NCBI GenBank assembly: GCA_022432975.1
Contig: CM039502.1
Coordinates: 16,625,453-16,689,452 of the forward strand
Direction: 5' to 3'
Source of the DNA: Begonia masoniana
Taxonomy: Eukaryota > Streptophyta > Magnoliopsida > Cucurbitales > Begoniaceae
DNA: 64,000 bases
Part shown: piece by piece, positions 32,938 through 44,877 of the stretch
How positions within the stretch are numbered: the stretch's first letter is position 1
How the letters are laid out: each line of letters starts with the position of its first letter
Made by a program: the position numbers and the translations under genes
The notes under the pieces: generated by a model
The model's input: only the letters and a program-made list of their open reading frames with translations
Told to the model about the DNA's origin: nothing
Database searches by the model: none

Positions 32938-34560
32938 GCAACAATCCAATTTTCATCCAATTCGGCTTACTCAAACTTCTTAGGCTCTATCTGAGAAATA
33001 AATGTCACATTGGCACAGAGATTCCTAAGGGAGGATCTATTCTTGACTCCTAAAGAAGGATCACCTAAAATTTCATCTATTGGATGGTCTTTGACATACT
33101 TCCAATCTCTAGGAAGAGCAGGATTTTCATCCTTGACATGAATCATATCTAGAGAAGTAGAGGAAGGTTCTAGAGATTTTTCTACTTGGAGAGGATCACT
33201 TGGCTTTTCTAAGGAAAGAGAATCCAGTTGTTTATCCAAAATATCATCCTCATCCACATTGATTGTGGGTTGAGGAGACTCATCAAAGTTAACATGAACT
33301 GATTCCTCTACAACTAGAGTTCTCCTATTGAATACTCTATATGCTTTACTGGATAGGGAATAACTCAGAAAAATTCCAAGATCAGATTTGGAATCGAATT
33401 TTCCTAAGTTATCCTTAGTGTTTATAATGAAACATTTGCTTCCAAAAGCTCTAAAATACTTAACAGAAGGTGTTTTACCATTCCAAAGCTCATAGGGAGT
33501 TTTCTCAAGAATAGGTCTTATGGAGACCCGATTAAGCACAAAACAAGCTGTTGACACAGCTTCTGTCCAGAAATATTTTGGAAGGGAATTCTCATTAAGC
33601 ATAGTCCGAGCTAGCTCTTGGAGAGACCTATTTTTCCTCTCAATAACACCATTTTGCTGAGGGGTCTTAGGAGAAGAGAAATTGTGCTCAATTCCATACT
33701 TGAGACACAAGAGTTCAAATTTCTCATTTTCAAATTCTCCACCATGATCACTACGAATAGCAACTATGGTGAGCTCCTTTTCATTTTGAACTCTTTTCCT
33801 AAAACTAGAAAAGGTGTCAAAAGTCTCATCCTTAGACTTCAGAAAGTGAACCCAAGTAAATCTAGAAAAATCATCAACAATGACAAAAGCATAGAATTTT
33901 CCTCCTAAGCTGGCTATATTTGAAGGACCGAAAAGGTCCATGTGAAGGAGTTGGAGAGGTTTAGAAGTAGAAATTGAATTCTTAGAAGAAAAAGAACTTT
34001 TGATCTGCTTGCCCATTTGACAAGCTTCACAGACTTTATCCTTTTCAAAGGATATCTTAGGGATTCCTCTAACTAAATTCTCCCTAGTAATCTTAGCTAA
34101 TGTATCCATCCCTACATGTTCTAATCTCCTATGCCAAGTCCAGCAGTCATTTAGTGAATTAACAACAAAACATTTCTCATCAACATGCTCAAAGTCATTC
34201 AGATCAACAATATAGACATTTTCTTTTCTAAATCCTTTAAACAAAACATTGTTAGTTGAAATGTCTTTGATCACACAAGCATTTGATTTGAATGTTACTT
34301 TATAGCCCTTGTCACACAACTGACTTATGCTTAGCAGATTATGCTTTAATCCTTCTACTAATAAAACATTTTTAATGATTGGTTTAGTAGGATTACCTAT
34401 ATTGCCGATGCCAACAATCCTGCCCTTTTGGTTTCCACCAAAAGTAACACTGCCCTTTTTCTTGTTGACAACAACAAACTTGGTTGAGTCTCCCGTCATA
34501 TGCCTTGAACAACCACTGTCAAGGTACCACTGATTCCTCCCGGGAGAGCTGTCAACTTAC
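32938..34560 (-). pseudogene. pol: Protease end and integrase of the SIRE-like element
   Basis: Read leftwards: the retropepsin site YLDSGCSRHMTGD near 34530, GAG-pre-integrase WTWHRRLEHVGMDTLAK with CEACQMGKQIKSSF (HHCC), then the integrase core. Its catalytic residues are visible as HMDLFGPSN, IRSDHGGEFENEKFELL and QQNGVIERKNRSLQELA. The C-terminal linker ends RNLCANVTFISQIEPKKFE and a TAA at 32967. ORF 32967-34499 is 510 residues. The solo LTR cuts the protein 30 bases further on. Confidence 0.88.
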
Positions 34561-36148
34561 AAAACAGTGATCAAGTAGTCTTCTTAGGTACTCAAATCTT
34601 TTGGGTCATAGTGTTAGTCTTGGTTCCTTTAGGAATCCACTGTAATTTGCTACCTGGTTTCATACTGTTTGTTTTTAAAGGACATACAAAAGATTTATGT
34701 CCTACTTCATTACACATATGGCAAACAGTAGATTTAACAAAGTAATTCTTATAAGATTTCTTTTTGCCCAACCTGTCATACCCTAAACCAGCTTTATCTA
34801 ATTGCATTCTCTGGTCACTTAACAGCATGCTCAGTTGATTACTACTATAAGTGTATTTCTGAACAAAACTATTTAAGGTCTCATTTTTCTTTTTCAGTTC
34901 AGAAACTTCTTTTTCATGCTGATTGTGTTCATTTTCATGCTTCTCAATTAAGCTTGCATTTTTCTTTTTCAGCAAATTATATTTGACCTTTAGCATGCTA
35001 AATTGTTTTACCAAATCATTAAATGCATCAATCATATCACCATCTTCATCAGATTCACTATCACTTAAGGAAATGCTAACCTCATTCTCGTGTGCCATAA
35101 AGCAGAGGTTGGCTACTTCCTCATCTTCTGAAGAAGAGGTGTCATCATCACTTTCATCCCAAGTAGCCTTCATGGCCTTCTTCTTAAACTTCTTGGGATA
35201 CTTCTTTGCTTGAGGACAGTCTGCCTTCATATGACCAGGCTTTCCACACCCAAAGCATGTGATCTCCTTGTCTTTTTGCAACTTCTCACCCTTTGGAAAT
35301 CTTTTTCCCTGCATCCTCTTTCGTTGTAGGAATTTACTGAATCTCCTTGTGATGAGAGCTATATCCTCATCATCTTCCTCTTCTTCATCCTCAGATACTT
35401 CATTTTTGCTAGAGGAGGCTTTCAGAGCAATGTCCTTTCTCTTTGTGACTTCTTTTTCTTTGAGGTCCTCCTTTTCGTTTGCCCTCATTGTGATCTCATG
35501 CGTCATGAGAGATCCAATGAGCTCCTCAAGCTTTAGAGCTTTGAGATCCTTTGCTTCCTGTATGGCAGTCACTTTTGGCTGCCAACTTCTTGGAAGACAT
35601 CTGAGGATCTTCCTGACCTGTTCTTCACTAGAGTAAGATTTACTAAGAGCTTTCAAACCATTAGTTATGTTAGTAAATCTAGTAAACATTGAAGAAACAG
35701 ACTCATCCTTAGGCATAGAAAATAGTTCATACTCGTGTATGAGCATATTCAGTTTGCTCTCTTTCACCTGATTTGTGCCCTCGTGTGTGATCTCTAATAA
35801 GTGTCAAATTTCTTGAGCACTCTCACACCCTTGTACTCTATTAAATTCGTCTCTATTTAGAGCACAGTACAAGGTGTTTATTGCCTTGTCATTTAGGCTC
35901 AGGTTCTTTTTGTCAGTATCATTTAGTTCGTGTGAAGCTTTGGGGATCCTAACACCATTCTCTGTTTTAGTAGCAATGTATGGACCATTTTCTATGTTAT
36001 TCCATATGTCATAGTCCATAGCCTGAACATAGATTCTCATCCTAGATTTCCAGTAAACATAATCATTATTATCGAAGAATGGAGGTCTAGTGGTAGATTG
36101 ACCTTCCATTTGTGTAGAGTGTGTGTTGAATGCCATTTCAAATATCAC
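34561..36148 (-). pseudogene. gag: gag of the SIRE-like element
   Basis: Begins MIFEMAFNTHSTQMEGQ with PPFFDNNDYVYWKSRMRIYV, the UBN2-type copia gag. A TGA at 35804-35806, where the family has Trp, splits it; the same frame continues at 35767 (391 aa). It passes acidic stretches, a knuckle CFGCGKPGHMKADC, a heptad-rich segment and a second knuckle CHMCNEVGHKSFVC. A second TGA ends the frame at 34592 and a frameshift separates it from the protease. The double knuckle is typical of this clade. Confidence 0.88.
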
Positions 36149-36188
36149 AATACTTTCTAGATAAACAACTTAGACAATATTCAACCTT

Positions 36189-36200
36189 GCTCTGATACCA
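36189..36200 (-). other. Primer binding site of the SIRE-like element
   Basis: TGGTATCAGAGC on the minus strand, two bases from the 5' LTR end at 36203. Confidence 0.9.
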
Positions 36201-36202
36201 AT

Positions 36203-38654
36203 TGTAGGAACGATATTGTCTAAGAGGGGGGTGAATTAGACCTTTTTAATTTTAATTTCAAGTCTAACCAAATTTCTCTCTTGAATACAATACTTATAAG
36301 TTAATAGCAGATAAACAAATAAAGTAAAGAGAGAGAGAGAGAGAGAAATTCGACACCACAGTTTTTAACGTGGTTCGGCCAAACTACCTACGTCCACGCT
36401 CCAAGGCTCCCCCTTGAAGATTCCTTACTTCTCTTCAACGAGAAATGCTGATCAAACTTTGCGGGCTTCGATCCACAGCCTTACACAATCCTGGATTGAA
36501 CTTTACGGGCGTCAATCCACTGCCTTACAGGGTTTTCAAATTTGAATGACAGATTACAATAATCTACAAACTCTCAAAACAGAATCTCAAGTTTTGGAAT
36601 AGAGAGATGTAGATAGAAAATACAGAGTATGATTCGCACGTTAGGGCTCAGGAAATCAAATTCGCAAAAGTTGTATCTTCGTGCTCTAACCTCGGCTTAA
36701 ATACTCTGTCTTCTTTTTAGCTCTGAATTGAATGCTTCTTTCTTCAAATGGAAAATGTTACCGTTGGGAAGCATCCGTACTAGATCAGGTAGCCGTTGCC
36801 GTTTGTAGTTGCAAGTCGTCGTCGCCATTAAAGTTCTGGAGTTAATGCTGAAAACGACGTCACTGTAGCTTCCTGGCTATTTTGAATTCTGGCGGAAGAT
36901 CATCGGTGGAAGGCAGCTTTAATTCAATCGCCACGTCATCGGTATGTGTTGCTCTAAGAGTCCATCGGTATATCTTGAACTTCATCGGCAGGTGCAGCTT
37001 GAAGTCCATCGGCAGGTGTATCTTGAACTTCATCGGCAGGTGTATCTTGAACTTCATCGGCAGGTGTATCTTGAACTTCATCGGCAGGTGTATCTTGAAC
37101 TTCATCGGCAGGTGTATCTTGAACTTCATCGGCAGGTGTATCTTGAACTTCATCGGCAGGTGTATCTTGAACTTCATCGGCAGGTGTATCTTGAACTTCA
37201 TCGGCAGGTGTATCTTGAACTTCATCGGCAGGTGTATCTTGAACTTCATCGGCAGGTGTATCTTGAACTTCATCGGCAGGTGCAGCTTGAAGTCCATCGG
37301 CAGGTGTATCTTGAACTTCATCGGCAGGTGTATCTTGAACTTCATCGGCAGGTGTATCTTGAACTTCATCGGCAGGTGTATCTTGAACTTCATCGGCAGG
37401 TGCAGCTTGAAGTCCATCGGCAGGTGTATCTTGAACTTCATCGGCAGGTGTATCTTGAACTTCATCGGCAGGTGTATCTTGAACTTCATCGGCAGGTGTA
37501 TCTTGAACTTCATCGGCAGGTGTATCTTGAACTTCATCGGCAGGTGTATCTTGAACTTCATCGGCAGGTGCAGCTTGAAGTCCATCGGCAGGTGTATCTT
37601 GAACTTCATCGGCAGGTGTATCTTGAACTTCATCGGCAGGTGTATCTTGAACTTCATCGGCAGGTGTATCTTGAACTTCATCGGCAGGTGCAGCTTGAAG
37701 TCCATCGGCAGGTGTATCTTGAACTTCATCGGCAGGTGTATCTTGAACTTCATCGGCAGGTGTATCTTGAACTTCATCGGCAGGTGTATCTTGAACTTCA
37801 TCGGCAGGTGTATCTTGAACTTCATCGGCAGGTGTATCTTGAACTTCATCGGCAGGTGTATCTTGAACTTCATCGGCAGGTGTATCTTGAACTTCATCGG
37901 CAGGTGTATCTTGAACTTCATCGGCAGGTGTATCTTGAACTTCATCGGCAGGTGCAGCTTGAAGTCCATCGGCAGGTGTATCTTGAACTTCATCGGCAGG
38001 TGTATCTTGAACTTCATCGGCAGGTGTATCTTGAACTTCATCGGCAGGTGCAGCTTGAAGTCCATCGGCAGGTGTATCTTGAACTTCATCGGCAGGTGTA
38101 TCTTGAACTTCATCGGCAGGTGTATCTTGAACTTCATCGGCAGGTGTATCTTGAACTTCATCGGCAGGTGTATCTTGAACTTCATCGGCAGGTGTATCTT
38201 GAACTTCATCGGCAGGTGTATCTTGAACTTCATCGGCAGGTGCAGCTTGAAGTCCATCGGCAGGTGTATCTTGAACTTCATCGGCAGGTGCAGCTTGAAG
38301 TCCATCGGCAGGTGTATCTTGAACTTCATCGGCAGGTGCAGCTTTGAAGTCCATCGGCAGGTGTAGCTTGAAAGCCATCGGCAGATGCAGCGTGAAAGCC
38401 ATCGGCAGATGCAGCGTGAAAGCCATCGGCAGATGCCCCTTGTACTCTATCGGCAGATACACGCCTTGTACATTTAACCAATATTATTAGAACACTAAAA
38501 TACCCTTTTCAAGGGTATTTCCAAATGATTAAAATCAAATGCATAATTCAATATTCTCATTTTTTAAACATAATCAACATAATCAAATTACTTACTTATC
38601 ATTCAAAAACATCATCAAAAACACATTTAGACTTAAATCCTATTTAAGTCAACA
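36203..38654 (-). repeat. 5' LTR of the SIRE-like element, enlarged by a minisatellite
   Basis: 2452 bp against 1380 bp for its partner. Outside the repeat block the two align with few differences, including the GA run near 36330. The excess of about 1.07 kb lies in the minisatellite. Confidence 0.9.
36967..38362. repeat. 24-bp minisatellite, about 58 units, two unit types
   Basis: Each unit is CATCGGCAGGTG followed by TATCTTGAACTT (type A, 48 units) or CAGCTTGAAGTC (type B, 10 units). The order from the left is one A, B, then runs of 11, 4, 6, 4, 10, 3, 7, 1 and 1 A units, each closed by a B. Units are almost identical. Because 24 is a multiple of three, four overlapping frames of 467-502 codons stay open; none is a gene. 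Three or four more degenerate CATCGGCAGATG units follow to about 38460. Confidence 0.95.
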
Positions 38655-38659
38655 TCATG

Positions 38660-39741
38660 GTCCATTACTTGGACAGTGATCATGGTCCTTCAAGATGGAC
38701 TGTTTTGTTGACATGGCCATTTCACCCCAACCTTCACTTAATCATTTTGTACATTTCACGTTCATGTTTTCTCGTTACATTTCCTTTACATAAATCGTGC
38801 ATGCAAAACATTTCATATGTCGATAGAGAAAACATGATGCATGTTCATGAGTGCATAAAGGAATATCATATTATAGAAAACCATCATAACAGAATGCTCA
38901 ACAGATCACAATCATCAAACAGTCATTCATACTAACTTTTTAGTACCCTTGGGATGTAGGGCCCTAATGGCCGGAACCCTAACACCCACTTACCTGGGTT
39001 CCTTAGCAAGTCGTGCCTTCACATTACTCATTCCCACCTAGTCATGTTATGTTTCAATGTTAAAATCAATCATAGGCAAACTGAGTTCAAAACTAGTAAA
39101 TCTCTAACTAAGGAAATCTCCTAGGAATTTGGTTTATCTTATTCGGGCATTTCATCGAACACCTTGCGTGCATATCTCTATTTCCAATATTATTAATGAC
39201 ACCTAAACTTTTCAACCTCCCTAATTTAAACAACATTCATACCAACATTAAGTTCTCAACCTAAACATCAACAACATCCAAAATCTTATCGTCAATGACA
39301 TTAGTACGAAAACTCATTAATACTAATGTTACTCCAACATTGATAAATCTGAAAACTTCAAGTCTTAACTAAAGTAAACTCCTAAACTAAAACTTAACAA
39401 ATACATTATCTAAGCCTCACCTAGAGCTCGATTTTTGAAGAGATGAAGGAAGAATCGACGTTGGTGGAGGGAGAATCGCCGAGAGAAAATTTCTTGAGGG
39501 GAGGGGTCGGCTAAATGTGGGAGTTCTCGTGGAGGGAGACGTTTTGTGAGGGTTTTAGTTTTTCTTTTCTAAACATATATTAAGTAAAATCAACCTTATT
39601 TACAATTTTTGCTACTAAACCTAATTTTCTCACAAAAAAAGTAACATCCGTCATTTTAAATCCTCATAATTTTCTTATTCCACAAACCACCCCAAAATAA
39701 TTCTCGGGAGAAATACCTGACCAAAAGTGTTGGGTGTTACA
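38660..39741 (-). repeat. 3' LTR of gypsy B, right part
   Basis: Continues the LTR broken at 24773, matching 51080-52141 from ATGGTCC to GGGTGTTACA. The minus polypurine tract AAGGAGGGTAGGA lies next to it at 39742-39754. Confidence 0.85.
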
Positions 39742-39828
39742 TCCTACCCTCCTTAAACAAAATTTTTGTCCTCAAAAATTGCTTAAACGAACAGCTCCGG
39801 ATATTTATCCATCATATCTTATCGTCGT

Positions 39829-41021
39829 TAGGGGTGGGCACGGTCCGGTCCGGTCTGGTTCCCGCTTGGAACCGGACCGGACCGGACATTTCGGGATTTT
39901 AGATTCCCGAACCGGAACCGGTCCCATGAGGAACCGGTACCGAACCGGGACTGGACCGTGTTTGCGGTTCGGTTCCCGTTCAGTACCGGTTCCTACCGAA
40001 TTTATTTATTTATTTTTTTAAATTTTTTTTTTAAATGCAATTGACAGTACCTTTCTTTCACTTCTCCCTACAAAAACAACATAAATACTGTACATTCTAA
40101 CAGAAATCACCAACAGAATTTCGTTAACTATACCTAAAAACTAAATCAAGGAAAAAAAATTGAATCAAACGAAAAAAAACAGAGGAATCCTGGAAGTAAC
40201 TATACCTAAAAACTAAATCAAAGAAAAAATACAGATGGAACTTCCTCTTCTATTTTCTTCACTCGTCAGACTCCAATGTAAAAATAAAATAGTAAATACC
40301 TATTGAAGAAAATAACAGCATATATCAAATTGAAGACTTATGTGAAATACAGCAAAGGTGAATGGTGATACAAAACTGAATAGGACAGAGGGCGAGAAAA
40401 TTGAAGACTTACCGAGATAGAGAGCACTGAGACGGGAGTCGGGACTACTCTGAACTGAGTCTGAAATCATTCGAGAGATTCAAGAGAGATACGGGAGGCG
40501 GGAACTGCGAACTAGAAGGGCTGATTGCTGAAGACTTACCGAGATAAAGAGCACTGAGCAGAGTCACCACTCCAAGTCTCCAACTCCGATTTTAGGGCTC
40601 CTGAACTTGAAGACTTGAAGTAGAGACTGGAGACTGGAGAGAGAGACAGGAGTCAGGAACGACGGGAAGGGAAGGTCAGACAATTTCGACCGGAGACGGG
40701 AGACGGGAAGGGCTGATGAGGTTCGCGCCTCGCGGGAGTCAAAGTCGCCAGTCGCCAGTCGCCAGTCGCCTCGCCTCTCCAGTCGGGAAAAATGAAAATT
40801 GCTGAAATGAAAAAAAAAATTTGTATAAGTTGAATTGTAGTCGGTAGTACCTCGGTTCCCGGTCTTGTGAGCAACAGAACCGGGACCGTGGACCGCGGTT
40901 CCGGTTCCAGGTATCTGGGAACCGGGAACCGGTCCAAACACTCAAATACCCGCCCAAGAACCGGACAGAACCGACGGTCCAGTTCGGTCCACCGGTTCCG
41001 GTCCGGTTCTGCCCACCCCTA
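39829..41021. mobile_element. Non-autonomous hAT-like DNA transposon
   Basis: 1193 bp with perfect 12-bp terminal inverted repeats TAGGGGTGGGCA, flanked by ATCGTCGT (39821-39828) and GTCGTCGT (41022-41029), an 8-bp duplication with one mismatch. Both ends carry about ten CCGG-containing subterminal repeats (ACCGGACCGG, AACCGGTCC), as in hAT elements where they bind transposase. No transposase is encoded. It lies in gypsy B just past the chromodomain-like end. Confidence 0.85.
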
Positions 41022-42384
41022 GTCGTCGTTCCCATGTGGCTTCCTCGATGTTGTGGTACTTCCATAACACCTTCACCAATGGAACCTCTTTGTTCCGTAA
41101 CATCTTTACTGATGAATCGAGGATTCGCACCAGCTTCTCTTTATACGTTAGGGTTGGTTGAATCTCGATGTCCACCGGCTCCACTACATGCGTCGGATCA
41201 CGTATGCATTTCCTCAACATTGATACATGGAAGACATTGTGGACTCCGTCCATAGATGGGGGCAGCTGCAATCTATAAGCTGTACCTCCAATCCTCGCCA
41301 AAATAGAGAAAGGCACAACGAACCGTGGATTGAGCTTCCCTTTCTTTCCGAACTGCAAGACTCCTCTGAACGGAGAGATCTTAAGGAAAACTTCATCTCC
41401 GATGGCGAACTCCAAATCCCTTCTCCTTCGATCCGCGTAACTCTTTTGTCAGCTTTGGGCGGTCTCCATCCTCTGTCTAATAACAGCAATCTTTTCATAC
41501 AGTTGCTGTATTAAATCAGAACCTACAAGCTTCGCTTCACCAACTTTGTCCCAGTACAAGGGCGACCTACATTTTCTGCCATAAAGCACCTCATACGGAG
41601 CCATACCAATGGTGGATTAGTAGCTATTGTTATAAGAAAACTCAACTAATGGCAGATATCGGCTCCATGATGCCTGAAATTCTAACACGCATGCCCTCAA
41701 CATGTCCTTAATTATCTGAATTGTCTGTTCTGATTGCCCATCGGTTTGAGGGTGAAATGCAGTGCTAAAAGTTAGCTTCGTACCCATCGATCCTTGTAGA
41801 TTTTTCCAAAACCTTGAGGTGAACCCAGGATCCCGATCAGAGACAATCGACACAGGAATCCCATGCAATCTAATGATCTCCTGTACATACAAGTCAGCAA
41901 ACTGGTCCATCAAATTGGTCATCTTTACTAGTAGGAAGTGAACTGATTTTGTCATTCTGTCAATTATGACTCAAATGCTATCATGGCCTTTGGTCATCTT
42001 CGGTAAACCCACCACAAAATCCATGGCGATGTTTTTGCACTTCCATTCGATGATTGGTAAAGGTTGAAGAGTACCTCTCGGTCGTTGACGTTCTGCCTTA
42101 ACTTGCTGGCATACCATACATAACTCTACGTACTTGGCAACATCCCTCTTCCAATTTGGCCACCAGTAGTGTAACTTCAAGTCTCAGTACATCTTGGTAT
42201 TTCCTGGATGCACCGAGAAAGAAGACGAGTGCGCTTTAGTAAAAATCGACTTCCGTAACTCCTCATCTTTAGGGACGTACCATCGATCCCTAAATTTCAG
42301 AATACCATCCTCCGAATAGCTGAACTCAGAAGAAGCCTCAGACAATTTGCTCACAATGTCATCCTTCTCCTTTGAATCCTTCTG
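41022..42384 (-). pseudogene. pol: Integrase and chromodomain-like end, copy 1
   Basis: Read leftwards: stop-broken zinc finger region (KLHYWWPNWKRDVAKYVELC, CQQVKAERQRPRG), core MDFVVGLPKMTKGHDSI, SDRDPGFTSRFWKNL, TDGQSEQTIQIIKDM, then MEFAIGDEVFLKISPFRGV and LVRILDSSVKMLRNKEVPLV with KVLWKYHNIEEATWE (chromodomain-like). Nonsense codons fall after GHDSI (TGA), in MYRD (TGA), and after IGEA-type linker near 42384 (TAA). Copy 2 lacks the first two. Confidence 0.85.
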
Positions 42385-44052
42385 TTAAGCCTCTTTGATT
42401 CTGTCCAAAATGGTCTGCCCAATTGTCAAATTCAAAAGTAAGTCTAATAATTCTAGAACTATTTCCAATTCAAACTTCTGAACTTCAACCCTCAAGGGTA
42501 AGGACATGGCTAACATTGCAGGCTGCATTGTCATCGATATCCTACTTAATGAGTCGGCAACCGTATTGGCCTTACCAGGGTGGTACTTAATTTCGAAATC
42601 ATAGTCTTTTACGAATTCAAGCCAACGCCTTTGCCTCATGTTTAATTCCTTTTGAGTAAAGAGATATTTTAGACTTTTATGGTCCGAAAACACTTTGCAC
42701 TGCTGACCATACAGGTAGTGCTTCCAAATCTTCAGTGCAAATACCACAGCGGCTAACTCCAAATCGTGAGTAGGGTAATTCTGTTCATAACTTTTTAGCT
42801 GTCTGGAAGCATAAGCTACAACCTTGCCCTCTTGCATCAACACACATCTCAAACCAATCTTAGATGCGTCATAATAAACACTGAATTTTCCTACTTCCAT
42901 TGGGAGTGTCAATAAAGGTGCTGTCATTAACTTCAGCTTTAGCATTTGGAAGCTCTTCTCACAAGCTTCTGACCACAAATACTTGATGTCTTTCTTTGTT
43001 AAACCAGTTAGAGGCTTGGCTATCAACGAGAATCCCTTGATGAACTTCCTGTAATAGCCTGCCAACCCAAGGAAACTACAAACATCGCTGGCATTCTTGG
43101 GTTGTGGCCAATCTTTCACAGCTTGTATTTTAATTGGATCAATTGAAATGCCTTCAACAGAGATAACGTGACCCAAAAAATTGATCTTATCCAGCCAAAA
43201 TTTGCACTTTGAGAACTTGGCATATAACTGTTGCAGCTTTAGAGTCGTCAAAACAGTCTTCAGGTGCTCTGTGTGCTCGTCCTTAGTCCGAGAATAAATC
43301 AGAATGTCGTCTATAAATACAATCACGAATTTGTCTAAATAATCTCGAAACACTCGATTCATCAAGTCCATGAAAGCTGCGGATGTATTCATCAATCCAA
43401 ACGACATCACAAGAAATTCGTAATGCCCATATCGGGTTCTGAACGCGGTCTTTGGTACATCTTCAGCTTTGACCTTTAGTTGGTAGTAGCCCGAGCATAG
43501 GTCAATCTTCGAAAACACTTTGGCTCCTTGAAGTTGGTCAAACAGATCGTCAATTCGAAGCAAGGGGTATTTATTCTTGATTGTCAGTTTGTTCAACTCC
43601 CTGTAATCTATACACATTTGGAGAGACCCGTCCTTCTTCTTAACAAATAGAACAGGCGCACCCCAGGGAGAACAACTAGGGCGTACGAAACCTTTGTCCA
43701 CAAGCTCCTGTAATTGAGTTTTCAGCTCTTTTAGTTCAACGGGTGTCATACGATAGAGATTCTCAGACACTGGCGTGGCTTCATGATACGTATCGATCAC
43801 AAACTCAATTTTCCTATCAGGCGGTAATCCCAGTAGGTCGTCTAAGAATACCTCAGGAAACTCCTGAACCAAAGGAATGTCTTGGAGCTTTAGCTCGTTC
43901 TCCTCTCGATCTTCACTTACACTGGATAGATAACCCATACACCCATTTTTCAACAGCTGTTGGGCTTTCATCGAAGATATAATCGACATCTTGCTTACTT
44001 TTGGAATAGCTTGGAAGGAATACCGATCTCTGTTCGGGGGTCGGAACTCCAC
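42385..44052 (-). CDS. pol: RT-RNase H open frame, copy 1 (555 codons, partial pol)
   Basis: One uninterrupted frame from the end of the protease region to the RNase H end. RT blocks are [72 protein letters not shown] and the catalytic [14 protein letters not shown]. RNase H shows [39 protein letters not shown] and [15 protein letters not shown], with the tethering [14 protein letters not shown]. It lacks a native start, and protease and integrase are broken, so no working polyprotein is expected. Confidence 0.85.
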   Translation of the reverse strand: MEFRPPNRDRYSFQAIPKVSKMSIISSMKAQQLLKNGCMGYLSSVSEDREENELKLQDIPLVQEFPEVFLDDLLGLPPDRKIEFVIDTYHEATPVSENLYRMTPVELKELKTQLQELVDKGFVRPSCSPWGAPVLFVKKKDGSLQMCIDYRELNKLTIKNKYPLLRIDDLFDQLQGAKVFSKIDLCSGYYQLKVKAEDVPKTAFRTRYGHYEFLVMSFGLMNTSAAFMDLMNRVFRDYLDKFVIVFIDDILIYSRTKDEHTEHLKTVLTTLKLQQLYAKFSKCKFWLDKINFLGHVISVEGISIDPIKIQAVKDWPQPKNASDVCSFLGLAGYYRKFIKGFSLIAKPLTGLTKKDIKYLWSEACEKSFQMLKLKLMTAPLLTLPMEVGKFSVYYDASKIGLRCVLMQEGKVVAYASRQLKSYEQNYPTHDLELAAVVFALKIWKHYLYGQQCKVFSDHKSLKYLFTQKELNMRQRRWLEFVKDYDFEIKYHPGKANTVADSLSRISMTMQPAMLAMSLPLRVEVQKFELEIVLELLDLLLNLTIGQTILDRIKEA

Positions 44053-44877
44053 TAGTCCAGACCTACAACTTATCGTGGCGTAATGTCTGAATAACTAGTC
44101 TATCCCCAAAATAACTTCATACCATTTCACATCAATTATGATCAGCTCCACATGTAGCTTCTTGTCTCCTACCGATACGATATCACCCTCTACTACCTGA
44201 TCTGAATGTAAAGACTCACCCGATGGTAACATGACACTATATAACTTATTAGCTGGCAAAATCCATAGGTTATACTTGCACACGAAAGCGGTTGCTATGA
44301 ATGATTAAGTAGCACTTGTCAATAAGGGTATACGCGGGTTCACCGTAGATTAAAATTGTACCTGTTATGACCGTGTGCTGCACTGCATCTTCATCTTCTA
44401 TCAGGTCAAAGACTCGAGGCGCCACTCTCGCTCTGTTTGCAACCGACAGCATAGGACAATCTTTAACCAGATGGCTAACCTTGTCACACTTGAAACATCG
44501 GCCTATGTAAAGCTTGCATTCTCCGTAGTGGTTCCTCTGGCAGGTGGAACATAGAAGAGCTTGAGGAGCTTGTGGAGCCCTTTGAGGTCGCTTCCCTTTT
44601 TCTTGGTCGTCATTTGGGTTGTAAGGCCTCTTAACACCCTTCTGTTACTAGCTTGCCACCCCCCATTCTATCGTGGTTGTTAGCTGAGCCTCCATGATAA
44701 ACTTCATTGGCGGCTCACGTTGTCCCTTGCACCATTACCTCAACCTCTTCCAATTCCCAAAACCTTAGCTGCCACCTCAGAATAAGGCATGTTATGAATC
44801 CCTGTTGTTTTCACCTCCCTAAACGATCTGGCTTCAACCTTGGACAACTTGGTGGAATCTGTCTTCCTTCGCTCCCC
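44053..44877 (-). pseudogene. gag end and protease, copy 1
   Basis: From the right: gag tail REVKTTGIHNMPYSEVAAKV (frame open here), linker, zinc-knuckle pair (CSTCQRNHYGEC, CFKCDKVSHLVKDC near 44460-44550), then RVAPRVFDLIEDEDAVQHTV and the retropepsin, where AYTLID is followed by an out-of-frame stretch in place of the TGA-T-H-S motif. The rest of the protease (44095-44283) resumes in another frame as [20 protein letters not shown]. Confidence 0.78.

Larger units (their letters stand above)
24774..38654 (-). mobile_element. SIRE-like copia element with envelope-like ORF
   Basis: LTRs at 24774-26153 and 36203-38654 start TGTAGGAAC on + and end AAGTCAACA. TCATG flanks (24769-24773, 38655-38659) and the site is the gypsy B LTR. 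Order on the minus strand is primer site, gag, protease, integrase, RT, RNase H, then a long extra ORF before the 3' LTR, which is the SIRE/Maximus layout. A solo LTR (30480-32937) interrupts pol. Several nonsense codons and one frameshift show it is dead, although the two LTRs still look very alike outside the minisatellite. Confidence 0.92.

Noticed and set aside
34923..35636. Serine-rich + ORFs opposite the SIRE-like gag
   Set aside because: Antisense shadow of acidic and lysine-rich gag codons.
36967..38362. CRISPR-like array
   Set aside because: Units are directly contiguous with no unique spacers, lie in a plant LTR and have no cas genes nearby.
36860..38462. Four overlapping ORFs of 467-502 codons on both strands
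   Set aside because: They are produced by a 24-bp tandem repeat without stops; the peptides are 8-residue periodic and the array is inside an LTR.
40564..41065. Minus ORFs of 94-125 codons in the hAT-like element
   Set aside because: Low-complexity CCGG-rich ends; no transposase motif, and they cross the TIR into integrase sequence.
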